Assembly: GCA_942159475.1 (NCBI GenBank)
Contig: OW804095.1
Coordinates: 147,230,314-147,294,313, forward strand
DNA from: Sthenelais limicola
Lineage: Eukaryota; Annelida; Polychaeta; Phyllodocida; Sigalionidae
Direction: 5' to 3'
DNA: 64,000 bases
The notes under the pieces were generated by a model. It worked only from the letters and a program-made list of their open reading frames with translations. It was not told where the DNA came from and made no database searches. A program made the position numbers and the translations under genes. Shown piece by piece: positions 1 through 11,613 of this stretch (positions are counted from its first letter, which is position 1; every line of letters starts with the position of its first letter).

Positions 1-620
1 GGTAGACTTGTACAGCATGTTTATTTTTGTAATTCAGAATATATGAATTCATCTAATAAAATGTAATTTATAAACACCCAGCTGCAAATGGGGTAGCATT
101 CATTTCATATCTATTATTAAAATAAATATTCTTTCAAAACAAATGAAAAATACAAGTAGTTAGTTGGGTTAATGTGTGCTACATAAAATAGGATATAGGG
201 GCTTGGGACTAGTCTACTTGAGGATCTTCTTCTGTTGCTTTTCCAACACACCACTGCATACCAATCCACCAGAAAATAGTCCCTTCTCACCTAGTACCTA
301 CTTTATAGCATTAAAAGTTGAATTTCTAAAAAGTGAATTGATAACTGCTGCTCATTTCTGACAATAAACAACAATTTACCTGCTTCATAAACAATGCCTA
401 TTTTAGAGCCCAGAACAAGGGAAATAGGTCACAAACTTTGGATGCCAAGAGACAAGTGAGTGCTAGTGTAGCAGTGTTACATAACACACCCAAGCAGTCA
501 AAGCTATGGCCACTAGTGCATATGTACTAATCACTGCTCTCCCCCTCCCTCTCTCCTCATGCAGATGTTGGTGTAGGAATACATCATAGTACATGGTGAG
601 AAGAAGTGAGAATAGCATAA
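1..620. other. intergenic, no gene seen
   Basis: AT-rich DNA with short open frames only and no recognisable domain, RNA gene or repeat copy. A short pyrimidine-rich patch lies near 538-560. Confidence 0.5.
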
Positions 621-626
621 GACTGG

Positions 627-725
627 ATATTCGAAAAGGAAAAGGGATATTTGAAAAGGAAAAGGGATATTTGAAAAGGAAAAGGGATATTTGAAAAGGA
701 AAAGGGATATTCGAAAAGGAAAATG
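627..725 (+). repeat. 21-bp tandem repeat, about 4.5 units
   Basis: The unit reads roughly GGATATTTGAAAAGGAAAAG and repeats in register, with T/C variation at one position (TTTG or TTCG). It grades into a degenerate copy after 725. Confidence 0.85.
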
Positions 726-890
726 ATATTCAAAAAGGTAAAGGGATATTCCAAAAAGAAAACTCTTGGACTTTTCTTATGTCACATAAATATCCTTTCC
801 GATTGGGGACAAAACAGTAGGCCTATATTTATTTGGGGACATTGCATAAAAATCTGCGAGTTCAATAGTAACACTGAAAAAGTATGTAAA

Positions 891-1299
891 TGTGACGTGT
901 TTCAGGGAAATGTGTCATGAGTCGCAACATTGATATTTTTCAAAGGTTTTATTTTACAAAATCTCTTCATTGGAATTTTCTGATTTTTAGAGGGATTATA
1001 AATCATTGTCATATGAATCTATATAACAAATTTTGGGACATTGTCATAAATATATTTATGCGTTTTGAAGGCCCTTGTATGGAGTATATTTAGTTACTTT
1101 ACTGGTAATTACCCATCCAGAAACATTGCAAACTTTTTTTTCAAAAATAAAAATATCAATCTTAAAATATCGAAATACTTATTAGGTATCCTATTGTTTA
1201 CTATCATTGGAATCGCCTTTTTCTCATCTTTTCAAATATGGTGATATCTCAAAATCCATTTTTGGCGACTTATGACTCGTTTTCCTGAAACACATCACA
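891..1299 (-). mobile_element. 410-bp palindromic MITE, family 2
   Basis: Terminal inverted repeats of about 40 bp contain TGTGAYGTGTTTCAGG and GAGTCRYAAGTCGCAA. The interior is AT-rich and non-coding. Six relatives occur in the window (6471, 7369, 10034, 35099, 48068, 51440). The other strand carries the same TIR, so strand is nominal. Confidence 0.8.
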
Positions 1300-1741
1300 A
1301 ATGTCTATTTGAAGGAGATAACAAAATTGAAAAAAATGTTAAAGAAACGTCTGGCCATCAGGATTTTTTATTCAGCTATAACAATTTTTTTTTAAATATT
1401 CTCTGCTGTAACTGACGTCACACTAATCTGTTTGTGAATATTATATAAGCCTATATTTTAAATTGACATGCAATATTAACATCATGTTAGATGTGGTCAA
1501 TTCCAGTGAAATGGGGACCAAAATGTATTTTCTTTTACATGTTTGGCTATTTTGAAAATAATAATAGCGCATTCCATGATTAGTGTCCAGCTTCATTAGG
1601 GCAGGGGTTAAAATTAAACAGTGTGCTAGAGGAAAGAATAGTCATCCATGCCCTACCTCATTCCTCTCCACATCCCTTAATAAAATAGGAATATATTCCA
1701 TATAATCCATGTATCAACATTCCCTTAAAACTTCAGATAAG
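1300..1741. other. intergenic, no gene seen
   Basis: AT-rich sequence without a convincing reading frame or a repeat copy that I could pair elsewhere in the window. Confidence 0.4.
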
Positions 1742-1886
1742 GCTGGGGAATGTCCTGGGATGGTAAATGTCCTTGTTGGTAGATGTCCTAGCGGGGTATT
1801 AATGTCCAGGGTGGTAATTGTCCAGCTGGTAAAAGTCGGCGGGGAAATGTCCGGCGGGTAGTTGTCCGGCGGGTAGCTGTCCTGAC
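1742..1886 (+). repeat. degenerate short tandem repeat with GTCC core
   Basis: About eight imperfect 16-20-bp units share the core TGTCC followed by a GGCGGGTA-like stretch. The 3' units (1840-1880) are the best conserved. Confidence 0.7.
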
Positions 1887-2191
1887 ACCGTCCCGGCTGA
1901 TCACTGCATTCTCAGTCATTATGAAATAAACTAATTTTATTAAACTTACTCAATTTATGGCATATATGTTGTTGTTGTTGAAATATTTGTATTCAGGTTA
2001 TGTTCAACAAGTACACTCTCACATATTATATATGTGGGTGTCGTCGTGTCCTCAGACACGGACGGTGGAAGGTGAGGGTTAAATCATGATTGGATTAACA
2101 CTTCATTATTTATGCAAAGCTAAGGATAATTCTTTTGTTAAAGATGTTTTGGTGGGGAAACTGCTAACCGGTGGGAAGAATGGCTCGTGAT

Positions 2192-2425
2192 GCAGGGACT
2201 CCACTATGGAAAAAACGGCAAAAAATGGCTGCGACGATTTTTTTGCGAAGAAATATCTAATCAAGTTAGATATTTTGCAATTGTTGGCAACAAATAAATG
2301 TGTTGCCGACAACCTATTTTACCCCTCTTCCACTAGTGATTTGTGTGCGCCAAATTTGTAGTCATGTCAGCGACGAATTTTGCCTGTCTGCGCCGTTTTT
2401 TACCTATAGTGGAGTCGCCCTATGA
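2192..2425 (-). mobile_element. 230-bp MITE, family 4, copy 1
   Basis: Ends read GGGACTCCACTATGG and, inverted, GGGCGACTCCACTATAGG. The whole unit is a reverse-orientation relative of 30703-30930, including the internal motif GTTGCCGACAACC. No perfect target duplication is visible at this copy. Confidence 0.8.
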
Positions 2426-2548
2426 CGATGACGAACTTAAGTTGCTTAGAATAAAGACTTGTGAGGATTAATATTTTTCACTTTTTATTCTTCTGGACCT
2501 AACATGACCAATGTTTCAATACTTTTGTGCCATCTCAAGGGCTGAGTC

Positions 2549-5500
2549 CAGTGGCGGTACCAGGGGGGGGCCTGGGGGCACCGGCCCCCCCCTAGACCCC
2601 CAAAAAGGGTCTCTGTGCCCCCCCTAACCCATAGGGCAGGGGGCCGCATAATCATGCAGCTATGTGCCCCTGTAGTATGGGACCCTTTATATTTTACCAT
2701 TTTAATATTATGATATTATGATTGTAGAAATTATTATTGTTTTAAGAATAAAGAACAGCATGTAAAACATTAAAGAACCCCCTAAAATACCCCAAACCAG
2801 TACAGTAAGAACCCCCAATGATACAATTATCCCCGACTGAAAGTGAAACTAAGGTACCACTCCAGGATGCGAAACTCAAGTCACTCAGGGGAATCCCCAT
2901 TTCTACCCAGAGGGATACAGGAGTTTTCTATCAAATAGAGCAAGGACTACTGCAAAAAAGGTAATTTTCTACACCTATACTACTTCTGGACGTGCCCAAA
3001 GTGGCATCAACAATAAGTTAAAAGGCAGTATTAAGTGGAAATCTTTTCAAGTATGTTCCAAATCATTCTGTCTCAATTCATGTTCATGTTATGTTCATTC
3101 CTCATGACAACATACATCACGTGTAGTACAACAACAAGAGTCACATGTTGAGATCAAGACCGTTTTGTATTCATTCACAAAGACTATCTTATGAATGCTT
3201 TAAAGCCATGAAATTGCACCATTCTGCTTCATGTCCCATTCCAGATGTCGGACAAAAGTAGGAACCATAAGCAAACAACCCTAGCATCATTCTTTACTGG
3301 AAATGCCCCACCTGCCAAGTTAGCCCGATTGGAAAGTCCAGTCGAAGAGCCAAGACCACAGCCTGAAGACAAGACTACAAGTAACATTGGCCTGGTCAGT
3401 GATTTTGGCCTTATATATGCCAGTGTGAATGGGCTTGGATCAAATGAACGATATAATGTACTACAGAACTTAAAGCAATATGATGAGAAGTTTGTGTTTC
3501 CCAAGAAATTAGAGGGAACAAAAAGTCGTTGCTTTCAACATAAATGGCTGGTAAACTATCCCTGGTTGACATACAGTGAATCCCTGAATGGTGGATTTTG
3601 TGTACCATGTGTATTGTTTGCAAAACCAGGTCATCGCCAATTAGGAAGTCTAGTGACCAAGCCAATGAATAGATTCAAAGATGGAGCTGAGGATCTGAAA
3701 AGGCATGCTGATAATGAATATCATAAAGAAGCACTGAAGGCATGTGCCTCTTTTACAAGTATAATGGAGCAGAAAGAACCTAATGTTTTACAAAGGTCTG
3801 TGTCTGGACTGGAGTCCCGTATTAAAGGAAACAGAAAGAAGCTAGAATCTATTCTTGACACTATAATACTATGTGGTAGGCAGAATATACCACTTCGTGG
3901 ACATAAGGAATGTAAGGGAGATCCAGACAGAAACCCAGGTAATTTTCTTGCCTTGCTGGAATTTAGAATTTTGGCTGGAGACACTGTATTGCAGCACCAT
4001 TTTGAAAATGCACCAAAGAACGCCAAGTATACATCTAATAAAATTCAAGATGCAATGATAGCCTGCCTAGGTAATCAAATTAAGTCTGACATCATTGAAA
4101 AAGTCAAGGCTGCCAAATATTTCAGCGTTATGGCTGATGAGACCACAGATACTGCAAATAAGACACAACTTTCTTTGGTTTTGCGATATTGCCATGAAAC
4201 CATCATTTATGAATCGTTCACTGAATACATTGAGTGTGAAGGCACAGATGGCCAAACAATATCTAATTTAATTCTAGCAAAGTGTCGGGAATATGGTCTG
4301 GATCTCTCTCTTCTAAGGGGCCAGGGTTATGATGGTGCTGGTGGAATGGCTGGAAAACAAAAAGGTGCAGCAGCATTGATTCAAGAGCAGTACCCAAATG
4401 CAATATTTATGCACTGCAATTCACATGTACTAAACCTAGCGATTGTAGATGCCTGTAAAGTACAGAATGTTAAGAATATGATGGGTACAATGTTAGAAAT
4501 AAGCTTATTTTTCAAGTACTCCCCTAAACGTGAACGCCTTCTTCAGGCAAAAATCCTAGAAGTCTGCCCAGATAGTACAAAGCATAAGCTTGTCGATTTA
4601 TGCAAGACTAGGTGGATTGCCAGGCATGAATCCTTTGAAACTTTCACAAATCTATATCCAGCAGTTGTAAATACTCTCCAGGAAATTCATGAGAACACAG
4701 ATGCATGGTCTCAGAAATCAGTTTCTAACGCAGGCTCCCTCTGTAGGGATATCACTGGATTTGATTTTATTATATCTTTTATTGTCTGTCGGAATAGTTT
4801 GAGGTATGTTAAGATATTAAGTGTCAACCTGCAAGGGAGAGCAAATGACATTTGCAGGGCTATGACTGAGATATCAACTGTCATAAACTCAGTAAAGCAA
4901 TGCCGCATGAATGCAGACACAAAAGGTCAAGAATGGTACAATGAGGCTGTTGCTCTGGCTGAGTCAGTAGAAGCAGAAGAACCATCTATTCCCCGGCTCT
5001 GAGGACGACAGAAGTACAGGGCAAATGTACCTGCAAGCACACCCCAGCAGTACTTCCACAGAGCTGTAACTTTGCCCTTCCTTGATCATCTGATTTCCCA
5101 GCTGGAGAAACGATTTTCACCTGCACAACAGATAGCATCCCAGGGCCTATGTCTCATTCCTTCAGTGATGGCAAGTGATCCAGGTTGGATGGTAAAAGCT
5201 ATGGCATATGCTGAGAGCAGAAAATCAGATCTGCCATCACCAGAAGACATCTCTGTGGAATTGGAGCAATGGCAGGAGAAGTGGAAACTTTGGAAAAATA
5301 CACAGTCACTGCCAGACTCACTTCATGAAGCGCTTCAACACACCAACCAGTTCTATCTAAATGTGCAAACTTTGCTCCAAATCAGTGCAACGCTTCCAGT
5401 GACCTCATGTGAATGTGAGAGGTCTTTTAGTAAACTGAAACTGTTAAAAACCAGCCTAAGATCGACAATGGCTCAGCCACGATTGAATGGTCTTGCAATG

Positions 5501-6022
5501 TTATACATACATAGAGCCAGCCAAATTAACAAGAAAAAGGTTATTGATGCTTTTGCTCGGATGCATCCAAGAAGGATGGAACTAATAAACATTTTGCAAG
5601 ATGATGACTAAGTACTGGGTTGATTATGATTAATAATGACCATGCAGGTATGTTGTTAATATTTGGTCTAGTTGATTAATACAGGAAAAGGTTAATTTCC
5701 TTATTCATATTTGGCCATGTTTGTTCATTATGGGTTTAAAGGACCACTACATTTTTGTGTTTTAGTGGAGAAAGACAATATGTTAGATGCATGGTTGTCA
5801 TTTTTAAACTAACAGGCCTACATATCTTGCTTTATTTAATGATTATTGTTTTGAGAGAATAAAAACATGAGATATGTGCATAAGAAATTGATTTGTAATC
5901 TTATAATATATCTTAATTAATGTATCAATCATTCTGCAATTGCATACATACAAAGCAATTTTGGTTGAAGATTCCAACCTCTAGTGTGCTCCCCCTAGAC
6001 CTAGCTTCTGCTACCGCCCCTG
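2549..6022 (+). mobile_element. hAT DNA transposon, near complete
   Basis: A 3.5-kb unit. The left end starts CAGTGGCGGTACCAG and the right end is the inverse of CAGGGGCGGTAGCAG. Both are flanked by the direct repeat GAGTC (2544-2548 and 6023-6027). Five base pairs is shorter than the usual 8-bp hAT duplication, although short duplications are reported for some hAT groups. Its single gene is a ZMYM1-like hAT transposase, and an AATAAA lies at about 5859-5864, before the right end. The GC-rich subterminal stretches contrast with the AT-rich surroundings. One nonsense codon in the transposase suggests recent inactivation. Confidence 0.85.
3245..5611 (+). pseudogene. hAT transposase (ZMYM1/DUF4371 type) with one in-frame TGA
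   Basis: Encodes a nuclear cut-and-paste transposase of the hAT superfamily. From the N-terminus it has a low-complexity lead, then a TTF-type zinc finger at residues 95-165 (CFQHKW, FCVPCVLF, LKRHADNEYH). The RNase H-like core has DETTD at 298-302, GYDGAGGM at 361-368 and CNSHVLNL at 391-398. The C-terminal hAT dimerisation segment contains CECERSFSKLKLLKTSLR. The frame runs from ATG 3245 to a TGA at 5000-5002 and continues in the same frame to TAA at 5609-5611. There is therefore one nonsense substitution and no shift over about 788 codons. A good 3' splice site (CCCATTCCAG) lies directly before the ATG, so a 5'-UTR intron is possible. Read-through or a functional truncated form cannot be excluded, but loss of the dimerisation domain argues against it. 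Confidence 0.9.
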
Positions 6023-6470
6023 GAGTCCTTAATGAGTGTTTCAGATTGCTAAGCAGCTTTTATATATGTACGGGGCATGCTGAGTAATAAGTATTTTTTT
6101 GTTTAAAGGTTTTTATTGTCATACGTGACAGAAAATTACAGAAATAATATATAACAATTCTGCTACCAGACTATTATTAACAAATGATTCAAATTGAGTT
6201 TTTAGACAAATGAGAACTTATTATACAGTAAATTATATTTTTTGAAGTGTTTCGTCTATAAAGAAGTCATAATGATAAGAGTATGGTGATTGGAGAAATG
6301 ATGAAAAAATGTTGGTATTGTCTATAAGAATAAGAAATAAAAGGAAGAATGAATAGATGGGATAAGAAAAATTATGGTTCCAGCCTAGATATTCTTGCAG
6401 TTCTCGATGGATTTTAGAGTGGTGAGTGGAGCTTTGGATTCGAAAATACTAGCGCATATATCAAGTTATT
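5612..6470. other. hAT 3' end and AT-rich intergenic DNA
   Basis: The non-coding 3' part of the hAT element runs to 6022. From 6028 to 6470 there is AT-rich sequence in which I see no gene. Confidence 0.5.
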
Positions 6471-6880
6471 TGTGATGTGTTCCAGGAAAATGAGTCATAA
6501 GTCGCAAAATTGATATTTTTCAAAGTGTTTTTGCACAAGATCACATTTTTGTAATGTTATAATTTTTGGAGGGTTTATCACTCATAGGTATATCAATCGA
6601 TGTATCAAATTTCAGGACAATCTATGTAATATATCATATCGTTATAAAGGTCCCCATATTGACTACATTTAGTTATTTCACTGTTTATTGACCCCCAGAA
6701 ATATTGGAAACTTTTTTTTTTCAAAAACGAAAATATAAAACTTAAAATCTAGAAATACTTATTAGATTATTAGACTGTTTACTATCATTGGAATCGACTT
6801 GATCTCATTTATTCAAATATAATGGTATCTTAAAATCTATTTTTTGCGACTTATGACTCATTTCCCTGAAACACATCACA
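6471..6880 (-). mobile_element. 410-bp palindromic MITE, family 2
   Basis: Full-length copy. The outer ends are TGTGATGTGTTCCAGG and its inverse CCTGAAACACATCACA, each followed inward by a TGAGTCATAAGTCGCAAAA-type segment. It closely resembles the copy at 51440. Confidence 0.85.
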
Positions 6881-7368
6881 ATTTTGCTTCTAATCAGATG
6901 TTATGTTTGAGAGTAAGAGCATAACCAGTGCACTATCAATTAGATAAGTTAATGAGAGAGTTCAATAGGGAGAAATTCAGAAAGAGCATGCTTTTCTACA
7001 CCAAAATATATTGTTCTATGAACACATATGATATGAGGGAAACTGTACTGTTACATAAGTAAACAATAGTTTGACAAATTTTCAGTGAAGTAGACATAAA
7101 CAGTTCAGGTGAAATTACGTCAATTGACAGGATCGTTAGAAATGGAGTGAGAAACACTATTTACGCACGTACTTCATAACAATATAGTAAGACACAACCG
7201 CCCTTCCTTCCATTAGATATTTATCTTCATCAATATTGGTCCAATAAGGAAGATTGGAATAAAGTTGTCCTAGACATTCTTGCCCAATGTCTGATGCTGG
7301 CCACGACGCAATAATAACCACTTATCGACAGAAATATGATATATATTAGAGATATCTGAGTATATTTG
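6881..7368. other. intergenic, no gene seen
   Basis: AT-rich sequence between two family 2 MITEs, with no supportable frame or repeat. Confidence 0.4.
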
Positions 7369-7777
7369 GGATCCGTTTTAAGAAAATGAGTCATAAGTCG
7401 CAAAAAATGGATTTTGAGATATGATTATATTTGAAAAGATGAGACCAAGTCGATTCCAATGATAGTAAACAGTCTAATAATCTAATAAGTATTTCTAGAT
7501 TTTATGTTTGATATTTTTATTTTTGAAAAAAAAAGTTTGTAATATTTCTGGGAGGCAATAACCAGTAAAGTAACTGAATATACTTCATATATCGACCTTT
7601 AAAACGAGAAGATATATAATATACAATGTCCTGAAATTTAATAGATCGATTGATACAACCACAAGTGATATACTCTCCAAAAATCAGAACATTCCAATAA
7701 AGCAATCTTGTAAAATAAATACTTTGAAAGATATTTTTTTTGTGACATATGACTTATTTTCCTGAAACACATCACAT
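7369..7777 (+). mobile_element. 410-bp palindromic MITE, family 2
   Basis: Lies in the opposite orientation to the copy at 6471. The left TIR is slightly decayed (ATCCGTTTTAAGAAAATGAG) and the right TIR ends CCTGAAACACATCACA. Confidence 0.8.
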
Positions 7778-7991
7778 TTGGCATTGTGTTGATGAAACAG
7801 ACAAGTTAAGATACATTAAACTGTATTTTGAAACTCGTTTTTGTCTTAAATTTGAGATATTTTAAGGGGTTATTCGAGGTGAATTGTCCATTTTCTAATG
7901 CCCTGACATATCATATCATATCCCTGCATTTCATTTCCCCAAGGAGACAATCTATGATTACCTTCTCGACTATTTCACTCTCTTCCTCCAG

Positions 7992-8170
7992 GTGGACAGG
8001 TACCATTTGCTCCTCCTGGGTCTACTGGTGGGCACCCTGGGGTATTACAGTATCCCCACCTACAGGGAGCTGCTCTACACACTCCCTGGGCTGCATGACC
8101 TGCTCAACACCCGCCCTCCACCATGCAGGCCAGTCAGCAATATCTACTTTCTCAAAATGCATAAGACAGG
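7992..8170 (+). CDS. galactose-3-O-sulfotransferase-like, upstream exon
   Basis: The exon starts after a pyrimidine-rich 3' splice site (CACTCTCTTCCTCCAG, AG at 7990-7991) and ends at AGACAGG|GT (donor at 8171) in phase 2. It encodes a type II membrane anchor (LLLLGLLVGTLGYY), a short stem, and the start of the PAPS 5'-phosphosulfate loop (IYFLKMHKTG). The loop is completed by the first codons of the next exon. No initiating methionine is visible in frame, so at least one more 5' exon must lie upstream; I could not identify it. The product would sit in the Golgi membrane and sulfate galactose residues on glycolipids or glycoproteins. The splice phase matches the exon at 8799 exactly. Confidence 0.8.
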
Positions 8171-8239
8171 GTTTGTAATTTTTGTTTTTATAGCTGTACT
8201 CTCAGCTAAAGTCGAGCAAAAAAACTCCAACTATCTATA

Positions 8240-8405
8240 AATTTCCCTCTCTCTCGCTCTCTCTCGCTCGCTCTCTCTCGCTCTCTCTCGCTCTCTCTCG
8301 CTCGCTCTCTCTCCCTCTCTCTCCCTCTCTCTCCCTCTCTCTCCCTCTTTCTCCCTCTCTCTCCTTCCTCTGTCCCTCTCTCTTCCTCTCTCTACCTCTC
8401 TCTGG
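8240..8405 (+). repeat. CT-rich microsatellite (CTCTCTCG / CTCTCTCC)
   Basis: Units of CTCTCTCG at the left pass into CTCTCTCC units at the right, ending near 8405. The open frames on the opposite strand (Arg/Glu-rich) are by-products of this repeat. Confidence 0.9.
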
Positions 8406-8422
8406 GAGAGAGGGGAGTGGAT

Positions 8423-8590
8423 ATATGATATCACATCCCCGTATTTCATTTCCCCACGAGGGCACAAACTATGATCAAGTTCTCCACTATTACATTCTTC
8501 CCCCAGGTGGACAGGTACAGACCCTCCACCATGCAGGCCAGTCAGCAATATCTACTTTCTCAAAATGCACAAGACAGGGTTTGTAATTTT
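8423..8590 (+). pseudogene. duplicated, internally deleted copy of the upstream sulfotransferase exon
   Basis: Sequence from about 8425 matches 7911-8185 at high identity, including the 3' splice site (CCCCCAG, exon from 8507) and the donor (AAGACAGG|GT, exon end 8578). About 105 bp that encode the membrane anchor are missing between GGACAGGTAC and CCTCCACCATGCAGG. What remains is 72 bp, and the junction shifts the frame, so the PAPS-loop codons are not read in phase from the exon start. It could be spliced but would not give a normal protein. Confidence 0.75.
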
Positions 8591-8798
8591 CTATTTAAAG
8601 CTCTTCCCCTCTTTCTCTTGGCAGATCTTGGCGGGTTGTTTTTGCAATAAAAGTCCACATCTATATTTGGGGGACTTATGTTTGAATGGCCGATTCGACT
8701 CCAAATTCTTGTATTAACATTGATACATTTAGTCCCATAAGTTAATGATATGAGTAAATATCACTAATTACTATTCTAATTTTCTTTCCCTGTCACAG

Positions 8799-10014
8799 GT
8801 CCACCACAATGGCCACAGTGCTAGCCAGGTATGCCTGGAGGCATAATCTAACACTAGCAATCCATGCTACTCAGCCGTTTGAGAGCAACCTCTCCCACCC
8901 GCTCATCTCCACCCTCGTACCAAGCTACGATGGTCGCACCAAGTACAATGTGTTTGTCAACCATGCAGTCTACAATGATGCTGACATCAGAACCATTGTA
9001 CACAACAACAGCTTGCATTATTTCACCCTGATGAGGGAACCTGTTTCTAGAATGGTATCATTCCTCAACTTCTATCACTGGTCTAGGAAAAGTCTCAATG
9101 ACAGCGTAAGTCCTTTTCGGACTCTTATCGGACGGCTTCAAAGAAACAAGGATATTGCAGGTCTGGAAAACATCCGGAACACTATGGCTTATGAATTTGA
9201 AATACCCACGAATATTTCCTTGCAAAGTGAGGAGTTTAAAGTGAAATTGAAAGAGATTGAAAGTCATTTTTTAGTCGGCATGAGAGAATATTTTGTGGAG
9301 ACAGTTGTTCTGATGAAGAGACATCTATGTGCTAAAACACATAAAGATATAATATACTTATCTCAAAATATTGGGAAGTACAAAAACAAAACAGTTATAC
9401 AAGTGCAGGACCGGGAGATACTGTGCAAATGGTCATATATTGATTGTTATTTATATGACCACTTCAACCAGACATTTCATCAGAAGATATCTGCCCTAGG
9501 GGTTGATTTCAGGGCTGAGGTAGACCACCTTACAAATATCTCACAACAGGTGACTGAATACTGCAAAAGTGTCAAATGGCCCACAGCTGTGACCAATGCA
9601 ACTGAGAACAACTATCTATTTATACCACAAAATGCTTGGAGTGCTGGATTTTATATTCAAGCAGCTGATTGTCATTTGATGACGTTAACAGATTTTGAGC
9701 TTTATCACATATTCTATTTTGCAACAAATCCTGGAGTATGTAAAGATTTGTTAAAAAAAGGAAAATGTCCATTCGATAAATATATGGAGAATGGAATGAA
9801 AGACTGTCTTAAGCCTTGCCATTTGAAGCAAAGAAACAAGCAATTTCTTATGAAGTATTATCTGAATTCTAGTTTGGAAATGCGACTGGAAAAACAAAGA
9901 AGGAAAGATAAGCTAAAGTTGGAAATGCAACTGGGAAAAACAAGAAGGAATGAAACGTTAATGAATATTTCTAAAATAATTCCAGTTAATGGTTCTGTAA
10001 TAGAGGGAATGTAA
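8799..10014 (+). CDS. galactose-3-O-sulfotransferase-like, catalytic (last) exon
   Basis: The catalytic domain of a Gal3ST-family Golgi sulfotransferase (sulfotransfer from PAPS to galactose 3-OH). The exon begins after CCCTGTCACAG in phase 2, so GSTT completes the 5'-phosphosulfate loop started in the exon ending at 8170. The 3'-phosphate loop is FTLMREPVSRMVSFLNFYH, about 75 residues into this exon. A Cys-rich segment (CKDLLKKGKCP, GMKDCLKPC) and many N-glycosylation sequons follow. The last 60 residues are Lys/Arg-rich with a short near-repeat (LEMRLEKQRRK and LEMQLGKTRRN). About 405 codons here plus 60 upstream give a normal family length. Stop TAA is at 10012-10014. Exact acceptor specificity cannot be told from sequence. 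Confidence 0.85.
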
Positions 10015-10033
10015 TTCCTAAATATTTGTTATA

Positions 10034-10176
10034 TATGATGTGTTACAAAACAATGAGTCACAACTAACGAAAAATTCACGAGATATCATCATATTTGAAA
10101 AGATGAGACCAAGTAGATTCCTTTATCTCATCTTTTTTCCAACTTAAGACTCATTTTTCTGTAACGCATCTCATTT
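10034..10176 (+). mobile_element. internally deleted family 2 MITE, about 140 bp
   Basis: Only the two ends of the 410-bp family remain: GATGTGTTACAAAACAATGA at the left and GACTCATTTTTCTGTAACGC at the right. The retained internal piece matches ATCATATTTGAAAAGATGAG. Confidence 0.7.
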
Positions 10177-10269
10177 GGTGTGTTAGGTTAGCAAACTTTA
10201 TAAATGGATTACTATTTCAGCATTTCATTTTATTTTATCAGCGACCCATTTATAACAGAATAACTATTA

Positions 10270-10509
10270 TATGGGTCAGATTTTCATAAAATGTACAATT
10301 TTTCTTCAGCAATCCTTTCAAATAACACAAATTTAAGACAATAAAGATGTTCAAAATTCAGTTTAACACAACCAAAAAGATTGTTTGAATCAAGGCAATA
10401 CCGAATATAGTCAGATATACCCAGTTTTGACCATTTTTCAGTCTAATTTAGCAGAATTCACTCAATATGTAGATCTGCCAATTGTACATTTTCTGAAAAT
10501 CTGACCCAT
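10270..10509 (+). mobile_element. 240-bp MITE, family 1 (subfamily A)
   Basis: TIRs are TATGGGTCAGATTTTCATAA and its inverse ending AAAATCTGACCCA. The interior carries the subfamily A diagnostic CACAACCAAAAAGATTGTTT. It also supplies the first AATAAA (10340) downstream of the sulfotransferase stop codon. Confidence 0.9.
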
Positions 10510-10928
10510 TTAATCATTGTTAAAAAACGCATGTCAACCTTTCAATCTATTATTGCGTTGCCTGAAGCTCAATGGCTATAACATCCATCATATCATAATA
10601 ATAATAATACCATCCTATTATATGTTGTTTACTTACGTACCAATCCAATTACAAACTATCAAATATCATAACTCATCAACTAAGTATCATATAATAAATT
10701 AGTTTCCAATCAAACTTGCCCCGTATCACAACCATTAGTCTTTGTATGTTGCCAACTGCATAAAAGCCTAATACAAATATTTGTTGTCTTTGACAAAATA
10801 TAATCATAATGATATGAGCTTTATACTGAAAGGTCCAACATACATTTGAATATATATATATGTCTTTCAAATTGTCCTAAATTTGGGGTTTTTGAGAGAA
10901 TTGGTGATGACGAATCATTCCTGAGGAA
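10510..10928. other. intergenic, no gene seen
   Basis: AT-rich sequence with short ATA runs near 10590-10610 and 10850-10860. No frame is supportable. Confidence 0.4.
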
Positions 10929-11613
10929 TAACAATGAAAAGGCCCTAATTGCACTGATAATATAGAACAAGAACAATGAAAAGGTCCTTGCAGTTATAGT
11001 ATAGGACAAGAACAGTGAAAAGGCCCTTGCAGTTATAGTGAATGAGACTACTTTAACTTAAAATCTAGACAATTTATGCTTGTCAACTTTACAATAGTAT
11101 AGAACAAGAACAATGAAAAGGCCCTTGCAGTTATAGTATAGAACAAGAACAATGAAAAGGCCCTTGCAGTTATAGTATAGAACAGGAACAATGAAAAGGC
11201 CCTTGCAGTTATAGTATAGAACAGGAACAATGAAAAGGCCCTTGCAGTTATAGTATAGAACAAGAACAATGAAAAGGCCCTCGCAGTGATAGGATAGAAC
11301 AAGACCAATTAAAAGCCCTCGCAGTGATAGTATAGAACAAGAACAATGAAAAGGCCCTTGCAGTGATAGTATAGAACAAGAACAATGAAAAGGCCCTTGC
11401 AGTTATAGTATAGAACAAGAACAATGAAAAGGCCCTTGCAGTTATAGTATAGAACAAGAACAATGAAAAGGCCCTTGCAGTTATAGTATAGAACAAGACC
11501 AATGAAAAGGCCCTTGCAGTGATAGTATAGAACAAGAACAATGAAAAGGCCCTTGCAGTTATAGTATAGAACAAGAACAATGAAAAGGCCCTTGCATTTA
11601 TAGTATAGAACAA
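10929..11613 (+). repeat. 39-bp minisatellite, about 16 units
   Basis: Unit: GTATAGAACAAGAACAATGA followed by AAAGGCCCTTGCAGTTATA. The first three units are divergent and are separated from the main array by about 60 bp of unrelated sequence (11040-11094). Because 39 is a multiple of three, frames stay open across the array on the minus strand with a 13-residue period. This is not evidence of a gene. Confidence 0.95.

Larger units (their letters stand above)
8171..8798 (+). other. intron of the sulfotransferase gene
   Basis: A GT-AG intron (GTTTGTAAT at the donor, TTTCCCTGTCACAG at the acceptor). It holds a CT-rich microsatellite and a decayed duplicate of the preceding exon. Confidence 0.8.

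Noticed and set aside
7828..8178. 116-codon frame overlapping the sulfotransferase exon
   Set aside because: Different frame from the one that carries the membrane anchor and the PAPS loop; it runs through the upstream intron and splice site.
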